This document shows, in pieces, positions 22,968 to 31,449 of a DNA stretch of 48,910 nucleotides. This DNA comes from Solirubrobacter phytolaccae (GTDB lineage Bacteria; Actinomycetota; Thermoleophilia; Solirubrobacterales; Solirubrobacteraceae). A model generated the notes under the pieces. That model was not told where the DNA came from, ran no database searches, and worked only from the letters and a program-made list of their open reading frames with translations. The DNA is taken from the NCBI RefSeq assembly GCF_027587195.1, contig NZ_JAPDDP010000058.1:1-48910 (forward strand), given 5' to 3'. The position numbers and the translations under genes are program-made. Position 1 is the stretch's first letter, and the number at the start of each line of letters is the position of its first letter.

Positions 22968-24299
22968 ATGAGGGTCGGCCGGCGAGCACACGTGCTTGCG
23001 CCGGGAATCGCATTGCTGGGCGCGGTCACGGTGCTGTCGCCGTACGTGTGGCAAGAGACGTGGAGGGCCACGGGCTTCGCGCCCGGCTTCATCCCGTTCC
23101 ACCTGTGGTGCTGGCTGCCGTTCCTGGTGCTGGCGTTCACCGCCGGCAAGCTGGGCCGCCTCGGCGGCGCGGCGTTCACGGCGGCGCTCGTCGCCGGAAC
23201 CGTGGCCACGGTCGAGCTGACCCAGGCCTTCGACGACGGCTCTGAGCGGATCGGGCTCGCGCTCCCCGGCCTGCTGTCGCTCGCGATCATCGGCGCCTGG
23301 GGCTTGCGCGCTCACCCACGCGGAGGCGGCAAGGTCAGCCGCCCGCTGGTCGTGGCCGTGGTCGCCCTGCTGGCGCTCGTGATCATCGGCGGGCGCGTCG
23401 GCGACGTCGGCGAGACCGACCGGATGCAGACGTTCCTCGTCATCGGGACGTCGATCGCGCTCGAGGCCCTGCCGTTCGTGCTCCTGGGCGCGGCGGTCTC
23501 CGCGGCGATCGAGATCTTCGTCCCCGCGCGCTGGTTCGAGCGGATCGCCCGGCTGCCGCTGCCGCTGCAGATCCCCGCCGTCGCGATGGCCGGCGTGGCC
23601 ATGCCGGTGTGCGAGTGCGGCAGCGTCCCCGTCGCGCGCCGGCTGATCGTGCGCGGCGTCCACCCCGCCGCCGGCATCGCCTTCATGCTCGCGGCACCCG
23701 TCATCAACCCGATCGTGCTGTTCTCGACCGCGGTCGCCTACTCGGGCCGCGGCGCGACCGAGATGGTCCTCGGCCGCCTGAGCCTCGGCCTCGTGCTGGC
23801 GATCATCGCCGGCACGATCATCGCCCGCAACGGCGGCGGCAACCTCGTCGCCAACGCGCGCAAGTCGGAGCCTTCGAAGGACCACGACCACAGCGACGGT
23901 CGCCTGCGCGGTTTCGTCGACCACCTGATGTCGGACCTGCTGCTGATGGGCAAGTTCATCGTGCTCGGTGCGGCGCTGGCCGCGGCGCTGCAGACGATCG
24001 TGCCCCAGAGCGTCTTCACCGGCGTGCTGACGTCCCCGTTCGTGGGCGCGCTGCTGATGATCGTGCTCGCGTTCTTCCTGTCCTTGTGCTCGGAGGCCGA
24101 CGCCTTCGTAGCCGTGTCGTTCATCCAGTTCCCGGTCGGGCCGCAGCTCGCGTTCCTCGCCGCCGGGCCGGTGCTCGACACGAAGCTGGTGCTGCTCTAC
24201 GGCGGCACCTTCGGACGTGCCTTCGTCCTGAAGCTGGCGTTGGTGATCGTGCCCGTCGTGGTGGCGGGTTCCATGCTCTTCCAGGCGGTGATCTCATGA
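22968..24299 (+). CDS. YraQ/UPF0718 (DUF318) family permease
   Basis: A 443-residue, roughly 10-helix membrane protein. Signature motifs of the UPF0718/ArsP-like family are MPVCECGSVPVARRL and LSLCSEADAFVAVSF, with LAAPVINPIVLFSTAVAY between them. A His/Asp-rich cytoplasmic loop (KDHDHSDG) lies between the halves, and there are extra N-terminal helices. The ATG at 22968 is chosen because GGGGAG lies 7 nt upstream; an ATG at 22953 is too near the promoter. The stop overlaps the next gene as ATGA. The family is linked to metal or metalloid transport, and the zinc-type neighbours support metal efflux or delivery. Confidence 0.88.
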   Translation: MRVGRRAHVLAPGIALLGAVTVLSPYVWQETWRATGFAPGFIPFHLWCWLPFLVLAFTAGKLGRLGGAAFTAALVAGTVATVELTQAFDDGSERIGLALPGLLSLAIIGAWGLRAHPRGGGKVSRPLVVAVVALLALVIIGGRVGDVGETDRMQTFLVIGTSIALEALPFVLLGAAVSAAIEIFVPARWFERIARLPLPLQIPAVAMAGVAMPVCECGSVPVARRLIVRGVHPAAGIAFMLAAPVINPIVLFSTAVAYSGRGATEMVLGRLSLGLVLAIIAGTIIARNGGGNLVANARKSEPSKDHDHSDGRLRGFVDHLMSDLLLMGKFIVLGAALAAALQTIVPQSVFTGVLTSPFVGALLMIVLAFFLSLCSEADAFVAVSFIQFPVGPQLAFLAAGPVLDTKLVLLYGGTFGRAFVLKLALVIVPVVVAGSMLFQAVIS

Positions 24300-25069
24300 G
24301 TGAAACCTCGTGTCACGACGGCTCGTGCGAAACGCACGACCACGACCATGACCACGGGCACTCACACGCCCACGACGCCGAGCCCGCGCAGAAGGGCTGG
24401 GACTGGACGCGCACGATGCGCGCCGTCGCGATCGCGGCCTGGGGCGGCTTCTTCGTCTACCTGTGGGTGAGCGGCCGCGCGACGACGTACATCGGCCCGA
24501 AGACCTGGTGGGTCGTGGCGCTCGGCGCGCTGACGCTGCCGCTGGTCGCGCTCGCCTACCTGTCAGGGGCGCGCAATCGCAAGCGCTCCCCCACGATCCG
24601 GGAGCTCGGCGCGAACGGCCTGCTCGTCGCCCCGATCCTGTTCACGCTGATGGTCCCGGCGCCCTCGCTCGGCGCGCTGGCCGTCGAGAACAAGCGCACG
24701 AAGAACGTCGCGGCGCCGCTCGAGACCGCGATCGAGGGCGATGTCCGCCTGTACGAGATCGCCTGGGCCGCGGAGTCGGCCGAGTACGCCTCCTACAACG
24801 AGCTCGCCGCGGGCACGCCCGTGGACTTCGTCGCGTTCGTGTCCAACGAGCTCGACAAGGCGAAGGAGCTCGAGGTGTCGCGGTTCATGGTTGGCTGCTG
24901 CGCGGCGGACGCGAACGCGTTCAGCGTCAAGCTCGTCGGCGCTCCCGCGCTCCCGATCGACACGTGGGTGCAGGTCAAGGGCGTGCTGACCGGCACGCCC
25001 GGCAAGAACCTGAAGGTCGCCGCGACCGCCGTCGAGAAGGTCGCGCAGCCCTCTAATCCCTACAGCTGA
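24296..25069 (+). CDS. TIGR03943/DUF1980-family permease partner protein
   Basis: A 257-residue protein. The N-terminus (residues 5-29) is very His/Asp-rich (HDHDHDHGHSHAHD) and looks metal-binding. Two or three hydrophobic segments follow (about 40-60, 70-90 and 105-130). The C-terminal soluble domain has the conserved MVGCCAADANAFSVKLVG pair of cysteines. This family is always encoded next to UPF0718 permeases and belongs to Zur regulons in several Gram-positives. It is translationally coupled to the permease. Confidence 0.86.
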   Translation: MSETSCHDGSCETHDHDHDHGHSHAHDAEPAQKGWDWTRTMRAVAIAAWGGFFVYLWVSGRATTYIGPKTWWVVALGALTLPLVALAYLSGARNRKRSPTIRELGANGLLVAPILFTLMVPAPSLGALAVENKRTKNVAAPLETAIEGDVRLYEIAWAAESAEYASYNELAAGTPVDFVAFVSNELDKAKELEVSRFMVGCCAADANAFSVKLVGAPALPIDTWVQVKGVLTGTPGKNLKVAATAVEKVAQPSNPYS

Positions 25070-25228
25070 TCAGAACGTAACGGTCACGCCGGCGAACGTC
25101 GCAATCACGGAAGCGATCGTGATGCGACGGAGCCGCGCCGGCGTGAGCCACGCCCAGCCGCGGGTTTGCAGCCAGGTTCGGAAGCCGGCGGCGCCCGCCG
25201 CGGCGGTGAAGGCACAGGTCGCGCACAT
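25070..25228 (-). CDS. 52-residue CxxC membrane protein
   Basis: The ATG at 25228 encodes 52 residues beginning MCATCAFTAAAGAAGFRTWL and containing TRGWAWLTPARLRRITIA and a hydrophobic tail. It starts 15 nt after the Fur/Zur stop on the same strand, and its TGA is directly adjacent to the stop of the convergent TIGR03943 gene. The N-terminal CxxC, WLTP-RLRR motif and single membrane helix resemble small uncharacterised actinobacterial proteins. The position suggests a metal-related role. A GTGTAG/CTACAC palindrome (25236-25249) lies just upstream of its start. Confidence 0.68.
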   Translation of the reverse strand: MCATCAFTAAAGAAGFRTWLQTRGWAWLTPARLRRITIASVIATFAGVTVTF

Positions 25229-25243
25229 GCGACCAGTGTAGTC

Positions 25244-25699
25244 CTACACGCTGTCAGAGCAGTCGGCGCAGAGGCCGCGGAGGGTCACGTCGTGGCCCTC
25301 CATCTCGAGGCCCTCGCGCCGCGCGATCCGGCGCAGCACCCGCTCGAGCTCGTCGTCCTCGAACGGGATCAGCTTGCCGCAGTTGCGGCAGACGAAGTGA
25401 TGGTGGTGGTGCGTGCCCTCGGGGAACACGCGCTCGAAGCGTGTCAGGCCGTCGCCGATCTCGACCTTCGCGAGCAGGTCGAGGGCGACGAGCTCGTCGA
25501 GCACGCGGTAGACCGTCGCCCGGCCGACCCGGCGCTCACCGTCGCGCAGCTGGTCCTCGATCTCCTGCGCGGTGAGCGCGCAGTTCTGCGCGTCCAGCAG
25601 GTCGATAACGGCCGCACGGCCACCGCCGCGCCGGTATCCCTCGCCGGCGAGGCGCTCGTTCGCGTAGGCCGTCCATCGCGGCGCCTCGGCGCTGGGCAT
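25244..25699 (-). CDS. Fur-family metalloregulator, probably Zur
   Basis: A 151-residue Fur-type repressor. The winged helix is GGGRAAVIDLLDAQNCALTAQEIEDQLRDGERRVGRATVYRVLDEL. The metal-binding dimerisation domain shows HHHHHFVCRNCGKLIPFEDDELE and a C-terminal LCADC pair, so it has the four-Cys structural zinc site. The zinc-type importer and TIGR03943 neighbours favour zinc sensing. It begins 24 nt after the RTX gene stop and is followed by the 52-residue gene. Confidence 0.92.
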   Translation of the reverse strand: MPSAEAPRWTAYANERLAGEGYRRGGGRAAVIDLLDAQNCALTAQEIEDQLRDGERRVGRATVYRVLDELVALDLLAKVEIGDGLTRFERVFPEGTHHHHHFVCRNCGKLIPFEDDELERVLRRIARREGLEMEGHDVTLRGLCADCSDSV

Positions 25700-25723
25700 G
25701 GCGCTCGATGGTAGCCGCGGCCG

Positions 25724-27097
25724 TCAGCGACGCAGCGTGACCGTCTTGGTCACGGCCGCGCCGGACGCCGGCGCGACGGTGATCCGCACGCGCACGGACT
25801 TGCTCTTGCGCAGCAGCGTTCGGGCCTTCGAGCTCAGGTTCACGCGGACGTTCTTGGACGTGCCGGCGGCCACGGAATAGGAGGCCGACCCGACCGTCAC
25901 GACGCTGCGCCGCTTCCCCACGCGCACCTTCGACGCCGTCTTGAGCGTCACCTTGCCGGTGCACGTCGCGACGTCCTTCGGGCACGCCAGGCTCACCGAG
26001 ACCCGCTTCTTGCTCTGGACCTTGAGCTTGGAGGAGCGCACGGTCGCCGCGGCGAGCACCGGAGGCCGGTCGACCGCCTCGCACAGGGAGCCCGGGTCCT
26101 GCGGGACGATGTCGAGCGCGTCGACGATCGCCGTGTCCGCGCCCAGCCCGCAGTTGATCGCCTCGCGGACGCCGTCGCGCGCGTCGATCGTGTCGTTGCC
26201 GGGCACCGAGACGAACATGCCGCTGCCCGAACCCTCGCCCGACAGCGAGTCCGTGCCCGGCCCGCCGACGATCGTGTCGTCGTTGCCGCCGCCGTAGATC
26301 GTGTCGTCGCCGTCGCCGCCGTCGATCTGGTCGTTGCCGTTGGCCGCGTCGATGAAGTCGTTGCCACCCAGGCCGCGCACGATGTCGGCCGACTCGCTGC
26401 GCAGCTGGACGCTGTTCGGCCCCTCGGTGCCGGTGAAGTGCACGGGCGGCGACGACGCAGTGGCCGACAGGTTCTCCAGGTCGCTCGCGTAGTTGTCACC
26501 CTCGCCGGGATAGCCGTCGTTGGGCTGGTCGTCGAAGGCGACCGTGATCGGCCCCATCCCGCCGGTCGGGTTGCCGGTCTGCAGCGTGTCGATGCCCGGC
26601 CCGCCGCGCACCACGTCGCCGGGACCGGCGTCGTTGTCGTCGGGCGAGAACTCGTCGTTGCCCGGCCCGCCGTCGAGGACGTCCGAGCTGCCGTCGCTGT
26701 CGAAGTCGTCGTCCCCGTCCTCGCCGAAGAACGTCACGCTGTGGCCGACGGCTCGGTCGTTGATCGACTGCGCGATGTCGTTCCCGTCCCCGAGGTAGAT
26801 GAGGATCGTCGGGTTCGTGCCGGCCGCGGTGCACGTGACGGCGACGCCGCCGGCGAAGTCCTCGCAGCCGGCGCCGATGCGGATGTCCACGTGGTCGTCG
26901 AACGTCGGCACCCAGTCCGCCCCGGCGCCCGAGTTGCCCCAGTTGACGGTGAAGAAGTTCGCCTCGCCCGAGTCGGCCCGGAACGTGATCGTGGATCCCG
27001 ACGCGGAGATGCTGCCCGCGTGCGCGGACGTGGCGAGTGCGGCCCACGCCGCCAGGGTGAGGAGCAGGGTCCGGCTCAACGACATGCCCGAGAGCAT
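25724..27097 (-). CDS. Secreted RTX-like calcium-binding repeat protein
   Basis: A roughly 457-residue exported protein. A signal peptide (SRTLLLTLAAWAALATSAHA) is followed by hemolysin-type nonapeptide repeats of the GGxGxDxxx kind (LDGGPGNDEF, LGGNDFIDAANGND, GGDGDDTIYGGGNDD, VGGPGTDSLSG), which form calcium-binding beta-rolls. A Lys/Arg-rich beta domain (about 345-457) with Cys pairs closes the protein, as in Solirubrobacter-type surface proteins. Starts at 27106 (GTG, overlapping the LysR stop), 27097 and 27085 are all possible. It lies directly behind the LysR gene; a functional link is not evident. Confidence 0.82.
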   Translation of the reverse strand: MLSGMSLSRTLLLTLAAWAALATSAHAGSISASGSTITFRADSGEANFFTVNWGNSGAGADWVPTFDDHVDIRIGAGCEDFAGGVAVTCTAAGTNPTILIYLGDGNDIAQSINDRAVGHSVTFFGEDGDDDFDSDGSSDVLDGGPGNDEFSPDDNDAGPGDVVRGGPGIDTLQTGNPTGGMGPITVAFDDQPNDGYPGEGDNYASDLENLSATASSPPVHFTGTEGPNSVQLRSESADIVRGLGGNDFIDAANGNDQIDGGDGDDTIYGGGNDDTIVGGPGTDSLSGEGSGSGMFVSVPGNDTIDARDGVREAINCGLGADTAIVDALDIVPQDPGSLCEAVDRPPVLAAATVRSSKLKVQSKKRVSVSLACPKDVATCTGKVTLKTASKVRVGKRRSVVTVGSASYSVAAGTSKNVRVNLSSKARTLLRKSKSVRVRITVAPASGAAVTKTVTLRR

Positions 27098-27102
27098 TGC
27101 AT

Positions 27103-28029
27103 TCACGCGGGCGAAATGGACCGGTTCCGGGCGCGGTCGAAGGCCGCGAGGCGCTCCAGCGCGATCGAGACCAGCTCGCGCGTGGCGGGCGAGAGCGGCA
27201 GGTTGCGCTGCTTGGCGACCGCGAGCGTGTCGTACAGCGGCTCGGCGAACGGCGTGGTGTGCAGGCCGTCGGGCAGGTAGCCGCCGTCGACCGCGGCGCG
27301 CGCGACGATCGTGTCCCCCACGCCCTGCGCCGCCAGCCGCAGCGCGCCCGCCAGGTACTCGACCTCGATGTCCGGCGCGAGCCGCCCGCCGTGCTGCTGC
27401 AGGCGCTCGTTGAGCTGGCGGCGGGTCGGGTCGGCGTTGCCGTAGTGGGCGTCATAGAGCACGAGCCGCTGGTCGCGCAGGCGCTCGATCGTCATCGGCG
27501 TCGCCGCCCGCTCGGGGTCCGCGGTCGCGAACAGCACCTCGTCGCGGATCACCGGCTCGATGTCCAGGCCCTCGTCGTCGACCGGGAGCACGACGAGCCC
27601 GGCTTCCAGCGAACGCGCCCGGATGGCCTCCGCCACCTCGACCGAGTTCTGCCCGATGAGGCGCATCCCGACGAGCGGGTGGCGCGCGTGCATCTCCGCC
27701 GCCAGGTCGGTCAGCGCGTACAGCTCCGCGTTGCGCGGGAGCCCGAAGGACGCGACGCCGCCGCGCAGCGTCCGGTGCGCGCGGACCGCGTCGGCGCCGT
27801 CGCGGCAGGTCGCGAGCGCCTGCTCGGCGTACGGGCGCAGCGCCTCGCCCGCGGCGGTGAGCGTCATCCGGCGCTTGGTGCGCGCGAACAGCGGCACGCC
27901 CAGCTCACCTTCGAGCCGCCGGATCTGCTCGGCCACGGACGGCTGCTTGAGCAGCAGCTCGTCCGCCGCGCCGGCGAACGAGCCGTGGTGGGCGGTGGCC
28001 AGGAAGTACCGGAGCTGCTGCAGGGTCAA
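27103..28029 (-). CDS. LysR-family transcriptional regulator
   Basis: A 308-residue regulator. The N-terminal LysR helix-turn-helix reads MTLQQLRYFLATAHHGSFAGAADELLLKQPSVAEQIRRLEGELGVPLFAR, followed by a periplasmic-binding-type effector domain. It diverges from the HisD-like gene across 71 bp, the usual arrangement for a LysR activator and its target. It probably controls the dehydrogenase and the binding-protein gene. Confidence 0.93.
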   Translation of the reverse strand: MTLQQLRYFLATAHHGSFAGAADELLLKQPSVAEQIRRLEGELGVPLFARTKRRMTLTAAGEALRPYAEQALATCRDGADAVRAHRTLRGGVASFGLPRNAELYALTDLAAEMHARHPLVGMRLIGQNSVEVAEAIRARSLEAGLVVLPVDDEGLDIEPVIRDEVLFATADPERAATPMTIERLRDQRLVLYDAHYGNADPTRRQLNERLQQHGGRLAPDIEVEYLAGALRLAAQGVGDTIVARAAVDGGYLPDGLHTTPFAEPLYDTLAVAKQRNLPLSPATRELVSIALERLAAFDRARNRSISPA

Positions 28030-28100
28030 AGGCTCAGCCTTCGTTCGTCAATGGCAAAACAGGATTGTGCCGAACGTCACCGCTCGACACGATCGTGGCC

Positions 28101-29411
28101 ATGATCACGAGGCAACTGCTCGACGACCCGGAGCTGCTGTTCCTCAAGCGCCCGGAGGTCGAGCGCGTGGGTGAGGACCCGGCGATCGTGGAGCGCGTGA
28201 GCGCGATCCTGCTGGACATCGAGCGCGGCGGCGAGGACGCGTTGCGCCGGTACGCGCGGGAGCTGGACGGCTGGGAAGGCGACTTCGAGCTCACGCGCGG
28301 GGAGATCGAGGCCGCCGAGGCGCTCGTCCCCGAGACGCTCCGCGAGCACCTGCAGCGCTCCCGCGAGCGCACCGAGGCGTTCGCCCGCGCGCAGCGCTCC
28401 ACGCTGCAGGACCTGGAGGTAGAGGTCGCCCCGGGCGTCATCGCGGGGCACCGGCTCGTGCCGGTCTCCAGCGTCGGCGCGTACCTGCCCGCGGGCCGCG
28501 TGCCGCTGCTCGCCTCGCCGTTCATGACCGTGCTCGTGCCGAAGGTCGCGGGCGTGGGGACCGTGGTGGCGTGCGCGCCGCCCCAGCGCGACGGCGGCGG
28601 CATCCACCCGTCGCTCGTCTACTCGACGACGATCTGCGGCGCCGACCGGATCTTCGCCCTCGGCGGCGTGCAGGCGCTGGCGGCGATGGCCTTCGGGCTC
28701 GGAGGGATCGACCCGGTGGACATGGTCGTCGGCGCGGGCAACGCGTACGTCGCCGAGGCCAAGCGCCAGCTCTACGGGCGCGTCGGGATCGATCTGCTGG
28801 CCGGCCCGTCGGAGGTCGCCGTGCTGGCCGACGAGACCGCCGACGCCGAGCTCGTCGCCGCGGATCTCCTCGGGCAGGCCGAGCACGGGCCGACTTCACC
28901 GGTGGCGCTCGTCACCACCTCGGAGGAGCTCGGCCGGGCGGTGCGCGCGGAGGTCACGCGCCAGCTCGAGGAGCTCGCCACCGCCGACGTGGCGGGCGCG
29001 GCGTGGCGCGACCACGGCGCGATCATCGTCACCCCGGACCGCGAGGCCGCGGCGGCGGTCAGCGACCAGCTCGCGCCCGAGCACCTCGAGGTGCAGACGG
29101 CCGACGACGACTGGTTCCACGACCGGCTGCGCAACTACGGCTCGCTGTTCCTGGGCGAGCGGGCGACCGTCGCGTTTTCGGACAAGGGCGTGACGGGCAC
29201 GAACCACGTGCTGCCGACCGGGCACGCGGCGCGATACACGGGCGGGCTGTCGGTCGCGCGTTTCCTGAAGCCGCTGACGTACCAGCGGATCGAGGACGAC
29301 GCGGCGACCACGCCGATCGCGGAAGCCGTCGTCGCGATCTCGGCGACCGAGGGGTTGGCCGCGCACGGGGCGACGGCGGCGAAGCGTCTCGCGCGCGTTG
29401 GCGTGCGATGA
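28101..29411 (+). CDS. HisD-family dehydrogenase, HpsN (sulfopropanediol dehydrogenase)-like
   Basis: A 436-residue member of the histidinol dehydrogenase superfamily. Zinc/NAD-site motifs are present: GAYLPAGR, CGADRIFALGGVQALAAMAFG, VVGAGNAYVAEAKRQLYG, GPSEVAVLADETAD, LGQAEHG, APEHLEV and GTNHVLPTG. Several of these (STTICGADRI, WRDHG, HAARYTGGLSV) match the HpsN branch, which oxidises 2,3-dihydroxypropane-1-sulfonate to sulfolactate, better than biosynthetic HisD. No his genes are nearby, and a divergent LysR plus a binding protein suggest catabolism of an imported alcohol. The exact substrate is inferred, not shown. Confidence 0.85.
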   Translation: MITRQLLDDPELLFLKRPEVERVGEDPAIVERVSAILLDIERGGEDALRRYARELDGWEGDFELTRGEIEAAEALVPETLREHLQRSRERTEAFARAQRSTLQDLEVEVAPGVIAGHRLVPVSSVGAYLPAGRVPLLASPFMTVLVPKVAGVGTVVACAPPQRDGGGIHPSLVYSTTICGADRIFALGGVQALAAMAFGLGGIDPVDMVVGAGNAYVAEAKRQLYGRVGIDLLAGPSEVAVLADETADAELVAADLLGQAEHGPTSPVALVTTSEELGRAVRAEVTRQLEELATADVAGAAWRDHGAIIVTPDREAAAAVSDQLAPEHLEVQTADDDWFHDRLRNYGSLFLGERATVAFSDKGVTGTNHVLPTGHAARYTGGLSVARFLKPLTYQRIEDDAATTPIAEAVVAISATEGLAAHGATAAKRLARVGVR

Positions 29412-29422
29412 AAGGGGAGGAC

Positions 29423-30688
29423 ATGAAGCGGACGTTCGCGGTTCTACTGGCAGGATCGGCGCTGGCGCTCGGCGCCTGCGGCGACGACGAGGGAAGCAGC
29501 GGGAGCGGCAGCGCGGAAGGGGACGGCGGCGGGTCCGCCGAGACGCTGACGATCTACTCGTCGCTGCCGCTGCAGGGCGCGGCGCGCACGCAGTCGCTGG
29601 CGGCGGTCAACGGCGCCAAGCTCGCGCTCGAGCAGGCCGGCGGCAAGGCCGGCAACTTCACGATCAAGTACGAGTCGCTCGACGACTCGACCGCGCAGCA
29701 GGGCGGCTGGGAGCCGGGCGTGACGTCCGCGAACGCGCTCAAGGTCGCGGGCGACGACTCCGCGATCGGCTACATCGGCGAGTTCAACTCCGGCGCGACC
29801 GCGGTCTCGCTCCCGATCCTCAACGAAGCGGGGATCGCGCAGGTCAGCCCCGGCAACACGGCGGTCGGCATCACGTCCGACGATCCCGGCGCCGAGCCCG
29901 GCGAGCCGGACAAGTACTACCCGACCGGCGTACGCACCTACGCCCGCGTCCTGCCCAAGGACACCTACCAGGGCGCCGCGCTCGCCACGCTCGCCAAGGA
30001 AGAGGGCTGCGCCTCGGCCTTCATCCTCAACGACAAGGAGGTCTACGGCGCCGGCCTCGCCAAGAACGTCGAGCTCGCGGCCAAGACGGTCGGGCTGGAG
30101 ATCAAGGGCAACGAGGGCATCGACAAGAACGCCGCCAACTACCGCTCGGTCGCCGCGAACATCAAGACGACCGGCGCCGAGTGCTTCATCTACAGCGGGA
30201 TCACGGCCAACAACGCCGTCCAGATCTTCAAGGACATCGCCGTCGCGCTGCCGGACGCGCCGCTGCTCGGCCCGGAGGGCGTCGGTGAGACCGGGTTCTT
30301 CGACCCGAAGGAAGGCGGCCTCCCCGCCGACGTCGCCTCGCGCGTGCTGATCACGATCCCCGGCGTCGCGCCCGAGGAGTACCCGCCCGCGGGCAAGGAG
30401 TTCCTGACCGCCTACGCCGCGAAGTTCGGCGAGGAGAACCCGGACCGCTACGCCGTCTACGGCTACGAGTCGATGATGCTGCTGCTCGACGCGATCAAGC
30501 GCGCCGGGGAGAACGGGAGCGATCGCAAGGCCGTCGCCGAGCAGCTGCTGGCGACCAAGGACCGCGAGGGCGTGTTCGGGACGTACTCGATCGACAAGAA
30601 CGGCGACATCACGCTCACCCCGTACGGCGTCTACAAGGTCGCCGACGGCAAGATGGTGTTCGACCGCAGCGTGGAGGCCAAGGCCTAG
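29423..30688 (+). CDS. Branched-chain-amino-acid-type ABC substrate-binding lipoprotein
   Basis: A 421-residue type I periplasmic binding protein of the LivJ/Leu-Ile-Val family. A lipobox LALGAC (Cys19) and a Gly/Ser/acidic linker precede LTIYSSLPLQGAARTQSLAAVNGAKLALEQAGG, YIGEFNSGATAVSLPILNEAGIAQVSP and YAVYGYESMMLLLDAI. No permease or ATPase gene follows, so its transporter must be elsewhere. The ATG at 29423 follows AAAGGGGAGG; an ATG at 29408 that overlaps the dehydrogenase stop (ATGA) is an alternative. It converges on the SDR gene with a 4-nt overlap. Confidence 0.9.
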   Translation: MKRTFAVLLAGSALALGACGDDEGSSGSGSAEGDGGGSAETLTIYSSLPLQGAARTQSLAAVNGAKLALEQAGGKAGNFTIKYESLDDSTAQQGGWEPGVTSANALKVAGDDSAIGYIGEFNSGATAVSLPILNEAGIAQVSPGNTAVGITSDDPGAEPGEPDKYYPTGVRTYARVLPKDTYQGAALATLAKEEGCASAFILNDKEVYGAGLAKNVELAAKTVGLEIKGNEGIDKNAANYRSVAANIKTTGAECFIYSGITANNAVQIFKDIAVALPDAPLLGPEGVGETGFFDPKEGGLPADVASRVLITIPGVAPEEYPPAGKEFLTAYAAKFGEENPDRYAVYGYESMMLLLDAIKRAGENGSDRKAVAEQLLATKDREGVFGTYSIDKNGDITLTPYGVYKVADGKMVFDRSVEAKA

Positions 30689-31413
30689 GTCTGCGCGGTC
30701 GGTCGCACCACGATCTCATTGACGTCGACCTCGCCCGGCTGCTCGAGGGCGAAGGCGATGGCGCGCGCGATCGCGTCCGGCGGAATCGCCATGCGGTCGC
30801 GCGCCTCGCGGATCTGCTCGCGCACCGCGGGGTTGCTCACGTGCCCGGGTGAGTCGGTGTGGACGAAGCCGGGCGAGACGGTCGTGACGCGCACGGTGCC
30901 GTCGGCCTCCTGGCGCAGGCCCTCGCAGATCATCCGCACCGCCGCCTTCGTGCCGGCGTAGACCGCCTGGCTCGGGACGACCCGGTACGCCGCGGTGGAG
31001 GCGGTGGTCACGAAGTGGCCTTCGCCCTGGGCGCGGAACACGGGCAGCGCGGCCGCGATCCCGAACAGGACGCCCTTGACGTTGACGTCGACCATCCGCT
31101 CCCAGGCGTCCACGTCGAGGTCGTCGAACGGCCCGATCGGCATCACGCCCGCGTTGCTCACGAGCACGTCGAGCCGGCCGAAGCGCTCCTGCGCGACGTC
31201 GACGAGGCGCTGCACATCCTCGCGCTTGCTCACGTCCGTCACGGCGTAGGCGCCGCCCAGCTCCTCGGCCAGCGCCCGCAGCCGGTCCTCCCGGCGCGCG
31301 CCGAGCACGACCTTCGCCCCGCGCTCCGCAAGCAGCCCCGCGGTCGCTTCCCCGATCCCGCTGCTCGCCCCGGTGATCGCTACGACCCTGTTCTTGATGT
31401 CAGTCACAGACAT
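30685..31413 (-). CDS. Short-chain dehydrogenase/reductase (SDR)
   Basis: A 242-residue classical SDR. The cofactor loop is TGASSGIG near residue 15, NAGVMP follows, catalytic Ser is in TTASTAAY, and the YxxxK motif is YAGTK. An Arg pair in GARRED suggests NADP(H) preference. The C-terminal EVDVNEIVVRPTAQ resembles that of the second SDR at 38.4 kb. It diverges from a TetR gene through a 36-bp spacer, so TetR probably represses it. The substrate is unknown. Confidence 0.92.
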   Translation of the reverse strand: MSVTDIKNRVVAITGASSGIGEATAGLLAERGAKVVLGARREDRLRALAEELGGAYAVTDVSKREDVQRLVDVAQERFGRLDVLVSNAGVMPIGPFDDLDVDAWERMVDVNVKGVLFGIAAALPVFRAQGEGHFVTTASTAAYRVVPSQAVYAGTKAAVRMICEGLRQEADGTVRVTTVSPGFVHTDSPGHVSNPAVREQIREARDRMAIPPDAIARAIAFALEQPGEVDVNEIVVRPTAQT

Positions 31414-31417
31414 CAAG
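31393..31417. promoter_or_regulatory. Inverted repeat across the SDR start codon
   Basis: CTTGATGTC (31393-31401) and GACATCAAG (31409-31417) are exact reverse complements 7 bp apart and span the SDR ATG. It may be an operator or mRNA hairpin controlling the SDR gene, though coding constraint makes this less certain. Confidence 0.5.
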
Positions 31418-31429
31418 GTAGCGCGCTCG

Positions 31430-31446
31430 ATGACAGTCGCTGTCAT
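31430..31446. promoter_or_regulatory. TetR-type operator
   Basis: ATGACAGTCGCTGTCAT is a perfect palindrome (7-bp arms, 3-bp centre) in the short divergent spacer, 3 bp before the TetR GTG. This is the classic place and size for a TetR-family autoregulatory site. Confidence 0.78.
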
Positions 31447-31449
31447 CAT

